Positions 50,164-62,100 of a DNA stretch of 64,000 bases are shown piece by piece. The DNA is from Colius striatus (Eukaryota; Chordata; Aves; Coliiformes; Coliidae). Under the pieces are notes generated by a model. It was not told where the DNA came from. It saw only the letters and a list, made by a program, of their open reading frames with translations, and ran no database searches. The first letter of the stretch is position 1; each line of letters begins with the position of its first letter. The position numbers and the translations under genes are program-made. The stretch is taken from positions 58,987,367-59,051,366 of the forward strand of contig NC_084760.1 of the NCBI RefSeq assembly GCF_028858725.1. The letters run 5' to 3'.

Positions 50164-53100
50164 GTAAGGTAATTTTTTTTTTATAAACAAGTGTTAAATG
50201 CCAAAAGAACATGTTTCACAAGCTGGTGTATAGGTATCTGCCTCTATGAATTACACATGAATCTGCAGTTAAGAGACTGTAGCCTGTTAGCTTTTAGCTT
50301 AGGAGTTTCTTTATTAGAGCATCTTTCTTATGAGGAGAGGCTACAGGGTCTGGAACTGTTCAGCATGGAGGAGACGGAGGGGGGACCTCATTAATGCTTA
50401 CAAGTATTTAAAAGGGAGTATTTAAAGTATTTAAATTTTACAAGTATTTATCAAGAGAATGGGGAAACACTTTTTTCTCTAGTGTCCAGAGAAATGCTTT
50501 ATTCTCTAGTGTCCAGTGATAGCACTAGGGTTAATGGACAAAAGCTGGAACACAAGAAGTTCTATGTAAGGAAAGAATTCTTTACTGAAAGAGTGAGGGA
50601 GCCCTGGTGCAGGCTGCCCATGGAGGATGTGGAGTCTCCTTCTCTGGAAGTTTTCAAAACCCATTTGGACACATTCCTGAGTGACCTGATCTAGGTGGAC
50701 CAGCTTGAGCAGGAGGACTGGACTAGATGATGTCTAGAAGTCCCTTCCAACCCTTACTATTCTATGATATTATGATTCTGTGATTCAGTTTCTGGTACTG
50801 ACACAGACAGCTGTCATCCCCGTAGGAGAGCATAAATTAGCACTATCTCACTATATAGACAGAAGTAATCAAGTACACAAAATCCAGGAGAAATCTCAAA
50901 AGTTAAGTGTGAAAATTTAGACCACTTAAAGCACTGTATTACTGCATCACTAAGAATATACTGTCATTGACTCACAGGGCCTCATATTCGTAGTTCTTTT
51001 TATTTCTAAAAATAGTTTGTTTTTGCTGTGCTACTGTCATGTGGATGCCTAGAAAAATGAATAAAGTGAATGCTTCTGAGTTTGGTGTAGTTTAGAAATT
51101 TGAGTGATACTGGAGTAGTATTTTTATTTTCTGAAGTAAATGATAATATTTTTAAAATATTTTGTGTATTTTTTTAAATTTATCTGATGCTCTTTACTGT
51201 GTCATTAAATGTTCTCTGCTGTGTTATCTGAAACTACAGTTTCGATACTAGGGACTTTCTTGCACCTATTTCCTGTTGATTATAGTACATATTTTCATAT
51301 CATTCCATATAGACCAACATTGATGAGGTTTTCTCATAGTTTGTAAAAGGACTCTCAATAGAAAACGTTTTTTTTTAAAAGAACTTTATATCCCTTTGTG
51401 CCTGAGACAATTTCTATTGTTGAAGTAAAGGGTGAAACAATTCAGGACATAACATGTTACAAGTGTATTTTTGTGTTGTTTTTAGAGAACTGTAGAATAG
51501 GTTCACAGGATAATTTTCTTTGCAAAGGACCTCAGCAGACCACATCTGAGCACCCCAGACAGCAGGCCATCTTAGACCAGGTTGTACAGAACTTTTGTCC
51601 AATACAGATTTGAGTTGGAGATATTACAGTCTCTCTGGGCAACCTGCTTCAACATTTGACCACCCTCATAGCCATTTTTTCTGTTTATTAATATTTTGTT
51701 GGAAAATATTCCAACAAAAACAGGCTGATCCTGTTGCCATTTTTCTGTGTATATTTGAAAGTGGCCTGGCTCCATCGCCTCCATATCCACCACCAGCTAC
51801 TGGAAGACAGCAGTAAAATCTCTCCTTCTATTCTTAAAACTGAACAAAAAAGTTTGCTCAGCTTCTCTTTGCATGTCATCTACTGTGGCTTTTGCTTGTT
51901 TTGGTGGACATCCACTGGACTTTGCTTTATTGCACTGGACACAATAGTCTTCATGTGGTCTCGTCAGTATTAAATAGAAGGGAATAAGCAGCCCTGGATG
52001 CTCATGACTGCTGTCAGGGCACACTGATGACACATATGCAGCTGGTAGGTCTTCTTCTGCAAAGCTGCTTTCAGATAGTCATCCCCTGAGCTGTACTGAT
52101 ACAGTACAGCTGTTTTATCCCAGGTGTAAGGCTTTGCAAGTGTTCTTGTAGACCTTGTTAGCCCATTTCTTCAGTGTGTGGAGGTCTTTCTGAGTAGAAT
52201 CGTTGCCTTTTCAGTTTATCAGCTGCTCCCTTTGATTTGGTAGTTTGCTTTTGCTGCCTTTGCACATCTAGAAGCCTTTCTTGTTCCCTTTGCTAGTTTC
52301 TTCTCCATCTGAGATTTGGGTTTCGTAATTAAGTCATTGTACACTGTAGCGGTACCACTATATACATTCTCTGTATAATGTTTCCTCTGTTTCACCTATA
52401 CTTACTTCCTCTTCCATTTGAATCGAGGAGTCCCTAGTTATTCATGATGGCCTTCATCCACATTTGCTTAATTTCTTACACGTTGGCATGCATCATTCTC
52501 CTGGAAAGATAACCAGGTTTCCTAGGCCTCTTCAGCCTTTAAAGCAGTCTCCTGTATGATCCTGACAAGCAGATCTCTGAACAAGCCTAAATCTGCCTCT
52601 CCCAAAGTCCAGTGCTTCTGTTTCAGCATTTATTTTGCTCACTTCTTTCAGAATTTCAGACATAACCATCTCGTGGTCATTGCTGCCAAGGCTTTCATCA
52701 ACTTCTACGTCTCTGACCAGTTTTGGTTTTGTTTTTTTTAAAGTCCAGGCTTTTAAAATTCCTTTCTGCTTTAATAAGCAACATTGTGTGAAAGGCAAAC
52801 ATAATATTGCAATTTTTGAGGAATACAAAAGGGAACAATGCAGGAAAAATATAATAATCTTATATAAATCACTGATACATTCTTCCCAGGCATTAGGGAA
52901 GATACAGTCAGAGGTGTGATGGTGATGTACCCACAATTAAAGATACAATTGACTAGGCATTTCATTCTCATCTATTTTTCCTTTTTGTTTTAAATACAAA
53001 AGCAAAGGGTTACTGGATGAAATTGAAATGGAGCCATTTGAACACTAATTGAAAGAGGAATACTTTCTAAGAATGCAGAAGTAGCTTGAGGAGCTCTGGA

Positions 53101-56100
53101 CCTGGGAGCATCAAGAGTCAGTGAAAGTCTAGGTGTTTAGATAGATATGAAAACAATTTGAGTTGTTAGAACAGTAAGGATTTGTAAGATTTTGAAATTA
53201 TTGTAACAATTCATTTTTCAGGACTCCGAAATACTAGTGGTTAAAAGGTGACCAGTCCCTTGAAACTGTAAATATGATTGTGGAAGATATGTTATGCCCT
53301 TTGTGGAATTCTCAGAATTGAGTTAATGTGGGTGGTTTACCTGAAGTGTCCTGATAACAAAGTGGTTTTAATATCGTGTCCTGGATCTAAAGAATACGGC
53401 TTTATTCAGCTTGTAAGCTTCTATGTGTCTTTCAAAAAAACCTAATAAAGTTGTTCCACTAAACCATTGTGATGTATTTCCATTGAAATACAATTGAAAA
53501 ACATAATGAAAACACCATAGCAGCAAAATGCATAAATCCGAAGATTCTGTTTTTACAACTTGGTCATAGATTAGAGGGCTTGTTTCCATAAAATGTTGGG
53601 GAAAATTGTCTTTAAATAAAAAATCTTTGAACCCTCAGATTTGGTAAGCTATATTGCATGAGCATGTTTTAAGTTAAGCTTCTAATGTTGAAATTCCTTT
53701 TTTTTTATTATATACAAGGTTTGAGGTGTTACATCCTTGAAGTCCTTTTTAGTCATGCACATCATACAGCATTTGCTTATCTTTACTGCTTGCATGATGA
53801 AGTTTGATGCTAATTTTTGCATATGCACTTTTTAAGAAATCTTTTTTTGTATGTGCTATATTAATATCCAGTCTCCTCAGATTATCAGGCAAGCATATAT
53901 GAGCAACCATTCTTTTTAAGAGCTACTTCATTTTTGTGAATATAAGTTCCTCTGAATAAAAGCTGGCAAAAAGCCTGTTGTAGTGTAAAATGCTTGAAAA
54001 ATTTACAAATAACTCCTCTCAGTATTTTCTTATCATTGTTTAAATTTAACTTTTCTTATGGAAAGAAGAACTTCTTATAGAGAAGAAGAACTAAATTAGA
54101 AATAATAAATTGCATTATTTCATTTTATTACAAAGTCCTGTGGGCAGTTTCATGCCTACCAGAAATGAGATAGGCTGAACCAGGCAGAACAAGGGAATCC
54201 AGTCAGATACCAAGCCTGTGTTCTCAGCTGTGCCATGGTCTCTTACGTCAACATCTGTTTCCACATTGGTAAAATGCTGAAATTGTTATTTTCTTAAGAT
54301 TTTGTGCTGTGTCAATTGATAGATTTTGGTCACCTGTGGTTAGTGAGGCTGTGGAAATACGTTCTAATAGAGATTTTTTTTAAAATTCTTTGGCAAAAAT
54401 AATTGTGAAGTGGTTAATACTTCTTGAATGCTGCTTTGAGCATGTTTTGCAACAGATAAATAGTGGTTGTGGAAAATGCTAGAATTTCAAGTTACACAGG
54501 AGATAGTGAGAAAAATTGTATAGTATAATGCACTGCAGACTGAGAACAAAATTTTTAGCATTGTATATTAATTCTTTCAAGATGTTTAAATAAAATGGAA
54601 AACTTGAATTCCAGTAGAGTTTAAAATAGTTTACAAATTACAGAGTGCCTTAATGTGGCAAGCTAAGTAATGTATGCTCATCTTAAAACCATCAGTGCTT
54701 ACCAGTTACTCTGCATGGTGTGAATGTAAATGTGAAATAACTCTTCTTCTTCCCCCCACCCCCTTTTTAAAAAAAAAAAATCTCTGTGCAGACAGTAACA
54801 CTTCAGGATTTAAATGCACTCATTAAACTGGAAAAGCTGTAATAATTTACAGTCACTTCCTACTGCAGTGACAGAAGTTTATGGAGTACTTTGTAATGAG
54901 TTTTCTAGTGCTTGTGTTTGGAAAGTGAGTGGTTATATACTGTGTGGACAGAATTTTGGTCATTATTTCCTGCTTGCAAATTGTGCTTGAATGGGAAAAG
55001 AAAGATGATGAGGAAATTAACTTGTAAATAAAATAAGGCAGCTAATTTTGTAGGAAATCAACTGTAATAGCGGAACATGAATGATGGTCAGTGGTGCTTG
55101 GTATTTCCGGCCACTCAGTAAAGAAGGTAACGGAGATTCAGAGTGCTATGTTTCTGGATGCATAGATACAGCAACTCAAGGCAGTAAAGTGCATCCTTCC
55201 AGCTGCTCATTCTGAAATTGTGTTCAAGCTTGCTTGAGATAATTAACATTTTGAAAAAAACTTCTTTTTCCTTTTTTTTTTTCACCCCTCACATGGTCAT
55301 ACGTCAGAAGTACCAGTAGTGTCTCAGGCAATACCTAAGTACAGTGCTTTTATCGTGCAAAGTTATTTTTGTCCTCATGCAGTGGCATGTGCCACTACTT
55401 TGAATCTAGGAAGGTGTTTGTTTCCCAGACGGAGATTTCCTGAGGGTCTGCAAGGAACACCAACTACTGGGAACAATGAAGTAACTGCCTCTACTGGAAT
55501 GTATTACTCCAGAGAGAAGATTTCGCTTCAGGGAGGCAAGTAAGGGATGGAGCAGGGAGGAGAAAGCAAGGCAAAATAGATTTTTCTCTGACCACTTGTG
55601 AGCCTAAGTAGACATACCTGACCTGTTCTTTCCCACATGGAACTAAGTTTCCTCTGTTTTAATCTAGTGTAATTAATTAGTTCATGCCGTGCTTCATCAC
55701 CACAGATTTCTGGTTAAAACTTTGCATTGTCATAAAATGATTTCACTTTTTTTTTAAAAAATGAAAGACCAAAAAAAGGAAATTATACTATTAAAATTGC
55801 TAAATTTCCAAAGCCAAGAAATGCCAGTGATCACATTAAATTTGACCACAAAATCTACTGCATCATTTACTGTAGATGCTGTTAGACTTGTAAATAACTA
55901 AGTAGAGGATTTCAGGAAGGAAAAGGACTAGTTTTGTGATTAATGCAGGTAAATCCTATGCAGGAAAACGTAGTGCTGCCCTTGGTTCTACGACAGCCTT
56001 CCTGTGCGGTGCAGAATGACTTGCTGGAACCAGAACTTTGGCAGGTAGCCACTCATTTTTTATTTGTTGCTTCCTTAGATTCTCTATGAGATGCTAGGTT

Positions 56101-59100
56101 TGGTATTTGGAAATATTCTGGCTGAAATAATTTGAAGCCAGGGTTGCTTTGTAGGTCAACTTCTGGATCAGTAAACATCATCTTGGCAGACCTTGACTTC
56201 TAGCTCTGTTGGTGAATTATGTGTCACCTTAAAGTCTGTATAGCTGTGGTTTCCTACTCAAGGTAATACAGCAGACTGAGTTCGCAGTGGAGAGAAATCA
56301 TTGAGAAGCCCTCTGGTATTAAGATAATTCTTGAGCACTCATGGCTGAGGATAGGAACTGGAACAGCCTGAGGAGCATTTAAGAATAAAGTAGGTAAATA
56401 TTACTGCAGACAAGACAGAGGCATGGGTGTTCTTTTGGGAAAATGTTAGTCTCTCTTGTGAAAGGCATGTTTTCAGATGGTACCTAAACCTTCGGTTCAG
56501 AGTGGTGAGAGAATGTTCTCTTTTTTTTTTTTTGGAAAGCTGTGTTCTGGTAGTAATCGTTTCTTGCATGTGCCTGCCCAAATAGGGAAAACTTTTGTTG
56601 GGGGATGTAGATTATTCCCTCTTCTTTGTTACTTCAGGATTAGCCTATTGTGGTGTTCCCGAAGCACCTTAAAATCAATCAAAGATTGGTTGAAGTGCTT
56701 GACTTTCTTGCTGACAGTGTCATTCCAGTGAGGGAGGATCTGGTCCTGCCCCTTCGTCATGGTGTAGAAACCTAACTAGCTTGGGATCCTAAAGTTATCT
56801 TTTGCAGTACTTGCAGAGGAGCATACAGGCAAGATCCTTTCTCATCATTAAAGAAAAGGAATAGTCAGAATTAGGAACGTGTTCCCTTAGTCTTCTGCAT
56901 TCCTGAAAGAGTCAAAATTTTGTGACCAGGCAAGTGTCAAGGGTCACATGTGTACTGATTGCAGGGAGCAAAGCAGTCAGAAGGATGAAGAGCTGGGAAG
57001 AGATATTTTTATCTTCTTTTCTAAGTGACTGAGAACAGAGATTTTGTTTCAGGAATTACTTTGCAGTGCATTGTAACAGAAATTACTAGGGTGCCTAAAG
57101 CTTTTTGAGATACATGATGTTTTTTATTTTAGTGAAGGATTTTTTTAAGGAAAACAAACAGTCCTTCTGCTTTCAAACTGTGTAAAGACTGGCTTTTCTG
57201 CTTAAAGAAAGAGTATAAAAATACCCAACAGTTACCTTGTTTTCTGAATGCTGGCCTAGGGCAAGGGTTCTGTGAAAGAAAGTAGTATGTGATGGTACAT
57301 GTAGAGACTGTACTACACACACACAGAAGAGAGGACTGGTTGAATGGACAAGTTCTGACATTTACTAACTTACTCAAGTAATATGTAAAAGAATAGTTTG
57401 GCATGTAGTGGGATGTGGTTGGACAATACAGTGTCTAGAGGCAATTCCTTTGCTTTAAAGAGAGGAGGAGCTGTAAGATGCCAGAAAGACTCTGATTTAT
57501 CAGAGCAGTGCCACTGAAATCACTGTGATTAGATGATGATTCAAATCAAGAATGATAACTACTAACCAGAAATCTGAGTGTAACACTTTGGCTTGTATTA
57601 CTGAAGCCTCAGGTGTCAGTCATCTTTACAGACTGTGATACTACTTCATAGGCATAAAGAACAGTTACTCAATCTATTTTTCTTCTGGATATTAAAAATT
57701 TTATGTGTTTCATCTGGGCTAGTCCACAATTAGTGTTGTGGGATTAAGATAAGTTTTGTTTTTGAAGTTACTGTCAAGAATGTAGCAACAATTGTCAAAG
57801 AACTCTTTGTCCTTATCTTGCCCAGTAGATGGTAGTGTTGGCTGTTTTTTTCCAGATTTATTTTAAAGCTATGGATCAAGATGGGTGAGGTTTTTTTATT
57901 CTTTTTTGTTGTTTGCATTTCAATTGTTTCTCCTTATTTTTTTTTCCTTTTACCTTGTACAAAACAATAGCAGCCTTTATTCTGATTTGATGTTTGTGGG
58001 TAAGGATGAGATCTTGTATAGTTGTGGAAGTGCACAAGGAGTGACAGACAGCCTGATCTTTGTTCCTCTGAGACACATGCAAAGTGGTGACTTAATTTGA
58101 AACTAGATTGTGTATATGTCTTCTCAATAGGTCTGAGTTTCTAAGATTTAATCTGCAGTATGGTAGACATTTAGCATTGCCTGCAAATTTATTTTTATTG
58201 CATATAGTCATAGAATCATGGAGTCCTAATGACTGGAAAAGACCTTTAAGATTATCAAGTCCAACCACTAACCTAACACAGCCAAGCCCATCACTCAACT
58301 AAACCATATCCCTCAGTACTTAATCTGTGGGGTTTTTTAGTATCTCTAGGGATGGCAATTCCACCACCTTCCTGGGCATCCTGTTCCAATGCTTAATAAT
58401 CCTCTCAGTGAAAAAGTTTTTCCTAATGTCTGATCTAAACTACCTTTGGCAGAACTTGAATGCATTTCTTCATTTTCTGTCATTTGTTACTGGAGAAATT
58501 GACCCTCACCTCACTACAGCTCCCCTCCAGCTCCTTCAGGGAGCTGTAGAGCATGATCATATCTCCTCTCAGTGAACAGTATATAGTGACAAATACACAA
58601 GCTCTTTTTATGATATGGAGAAAGATAATGAAAAGCACTTTTAACATATATTCCCCCTAAGTAAAACTTCAGGGTTTCTTCTGTTCTGCATGATAAGGCA
58701 GAGAACTTCCATTGGAAATATCCTAAAGCCATTGGAGAAGGGACAGCAGAAGTCCATCTGCTTCGTTACGCAGCTGTTAACCTGTGATGGATTTATGCAG
58801 TATGCTGCTCTGTACATATTTTTATCCTGTTTTTTAGCAGTTAGTCTTTGTCACAAGATTTTTGTTGCTTTTCCCACCCAGCTAAAACCAGAGTACAACT
58901 CCGCAAGTCTGAGGCGTTTTTCCAGTCAGTGATGGAGAGCTCAGTGTGCACAGTGATGCTGAAGCTGTAGCTGGGGAAAAGCAGTATGTGAAAGCAGACA
59001 TACCTGCTTTAAGCTTGTGTTCAAACAGGGTCTGGAGGCCTCTGACTACGATAAAGAGGAGGCTGCAAGCAAAAACAGGAGATACAAGGGTTAGATGAAG

Positions 59101-62100
59101 CAGTGTCCTAGTAGTGTTGTCACACCCTCATGTCTGCTAAGACAGTAGCTTGTGGTTACTCTCCGTAACTAAGCCCATCATAGCATGGTGGCCTGACTTT
59201 TGAAGAGCTGCTTCCTTAATGGTTCGTCTCTGAAAGGGTAGCTGGGAGAAGCTTCCCCTGCAGTCATCTGTCTTTCACCATTTGATGCCTGCCAGTCAGC
59301 CCTCTAAAGCCAGAAGGCTGGTGGGTGGCAACACTAGCTAGGATGATGTCCTTGAATACCACAGGAGGCCGCAGTACAGGAAAGACATACGTGTAGTGTC
59401 AAGGCCAAATGTTGACTGAATCATGCAGAAATATCCCAGATATTAATTGGACTACTCAGAAATACCTTTGGTGTACATATGTTCGAGCTGATTCTGTATG
59501 AAGGTGCAGGAGTGGTTTCAAGAAGTGGTTAGTAACTTCTCTGTTACGTGTGAGTTAGTGAGCTGCAGCACAGTGTCTTAGTCTGTGCTCACAGCCTGCT
59601 TACTGAGGCAGCTGCTACTGAGCTAGAACTCTTGGAAGCAAGGAACATTTTCCTTCTGGCATCCATCTATTGCAGAGGCAGCAAAGCACAAATATGAAAA
59701 ATGAGCTTAAGCAAAATAGGAACCAGGTAAGTCAGCCCTAAGATGCAAGGATCCTCTGTTGAATGGTAACTGCACTCCTTTTCTTTGGGTGGAACAGCAT
59801 GAATGTCTGTCCACAAACTGGAGTATGACCATGTGGTGTTACTGCGTTTGGTTGCCTTTCAAACCTGTACTCCTGATCTTTTGATCAGGATCTATTTGAA
59901 AGTTTGCCTGTCTGCACTTGTGTTATCTGCTGTGACCATAGCTGATCGCAAGTAAAAATCTTGGCTCTAGAAGTCATACGACTGTGTGAGGTTCTCCTCT
60001 GCTTCCTCTCCCTCTCCTCAGCATACTGAGCTGCCTGTATTCCTTAGGACCTGATGGCTTTTTGTAAATGCTGAGGCTGGAAGGACTGTATTAGTTAAAG
60101 CACACTGTTGTGGTATATACATCTTTGCTTTCAGTCAGAATGGCTTATTTTAGGTACTGTACCATCGCAGGGTCCACAGTGGGTGAGAGTGATCTGTCCT
60201 CCAGCCTCCAGAGGCACAGAGATCAGTCTAGTGCCAGGGAAATGTTCCCCTTCTCATTTTCCCAAGGTAAAGTTGCCCGATCAGGGAAAAGGAAGTAGGC
60301 TTTGTGCTGCTGTCCTGAAGGAATATTCTCACAGGTGAGTGCTGGGGAGCTTTGAAAGACTCCCTTTGGGTGTAATTTTTCCTTTTGATCTCCATTAGTG
60401 AGAGTACCTCACTGGTAGAGACCTGTCCTCTGTGGCAAAGCTCAGAGTTACGCTCTTTTGCTGTTCGGAGCAAACAATCAGGAATAAATGTGGCCTGGAG
60501 TTCAACCTGTGTAACCGACTTAGTCTACAAACCACATAGCGACTGGGAAGCTGAAGTTTATTTTCATCTGGTAGTGCTGTAATCATTATGGCATTTGGAA
60601 GATACTTTTCTGCTGGCAGCAAGATGAATATAACTCGTGATGCTCCTGTGTAAGCACAGCATGTGGGGCATTGTTGAGCCTTGCTTCTGGCTGACAGTAA
60701 TATCACGTTCAGCGTGTAATTAAACAGCTCATAAACCGCTTTGAGATGTTTGTTTATGTACAATTTACAGTGGAGAAGTACTGTGTTTTCAGAGGGTGAT
60801 GAAATTTCTGTACTCCGTGAGACATCTGTATTTGACATTCAGTTCTCTTTTTCTGGACAAAAATACTCAGTAACTGGAGTGTTATTTTGCTGGCAATGAA
60901 AAGCACACAGTTAGGAGATTTTCTCTGGAATTTCTGTTACTGATTTTTTTTTTTTGATTCCCGTGTGTCACTCATGGTGAGGACATGATATAAAAACTAT
61001 CTTAGTGAACAGAAGAAGATACCATCAGAGAGTATTAGTAAGTTTTTGTTACACTTTATGCAATTTATTTTGTCTTACAGTTTCGAGTGAATGAATTTGG
61101 GGCCCTGGAAGTGATTACAGATGAAAATGAGGTGGAAAGTGTTAAAAAGGCAACTGCTACCACAACCTGGATGGTTCCAACTGCTCAAGAAGGTCAGTTA
61201 AGAGGCGGCAAACATTTGGTAGACTGTATTTTGTTTAATCTCTCAGCTTTTCTTAAAGATTGCCCCCCCAGAAACAACCCAACAAAAAAATATTTGCTTT
61301 AATGCAAAGAGTATCTGTGATGTTTTTGAAGTATGAATAAGTATGAAAATAAATGCATTTTAAGTTAAAAGGAAATAATTCCACTGTTAAACATCTGAAG
61401 ATCAATTACAGACACACTTTTTTTAATAGTATTTTTTCTAAGTTTAGAATCACCATTTTCCCTCTGTTTACTTTGCAGAATAGTAAAATTCTTACTTTAA
61501 ATAATTTAATATTTTTAGATGTTATTTTTGTTGAGCTAGTTCTCCAGACTGCCCACAGACTTTACTAACTGCCTGCAGTTCATTTGTGACTGAAGTACCT
61601 CACACTGTAAACTGCCTTCACATGGTGCTGGCCGCTGCTTATCGACGTTACGATGTTTGCACTGTTGTCTTGCTCCTGCTGACTGTGCTTTTTTACAGTA
61701 TTAAAATTAGTCTGTAGTAACCATTTACGTTTATCTTGAATGATAAAATGCTAATAATTGTAGTATCTGCTTACCAAATAAGGTGTTTCCTGGTTTTAAA
61801 ATTTTGATGTAAGCACTGGTCTCCAGCAATGATAGAGTAGCATGAAAGAGTATCACAACTGATTTAACAATTATTTACAGCTACCTATTTTTTTTTTCTT
61901 GTTGATGTTACACTTTATAATTTTTCTTTTAAAATACGCACTGTAAGTCCTTTTTAAAAGGATTACATTTGAAAAATTTAAAAATTTTTGTTTACTAATC
62001 GTCAGTATAACCATGATAAGCAAAGTCAATGAAAGTTTTCCATTGCTACTACCCTACCATTAAGTCTTAATTGTCAAAATTGTTCAAATCTGTGATGAGA

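Noticed and set aside
50482-50694. 70-codon plus-strand frame just after L3MBTL3 coding exon 1
   Set aside because: CR1 ORF2 C-terminus in plus orientation, not an extra L3MBTL3 exon.
52532-52936. 134-codon minus-strand frame
   Set aside because: Largely reads through old CR1 internal sequence into intron DNA.
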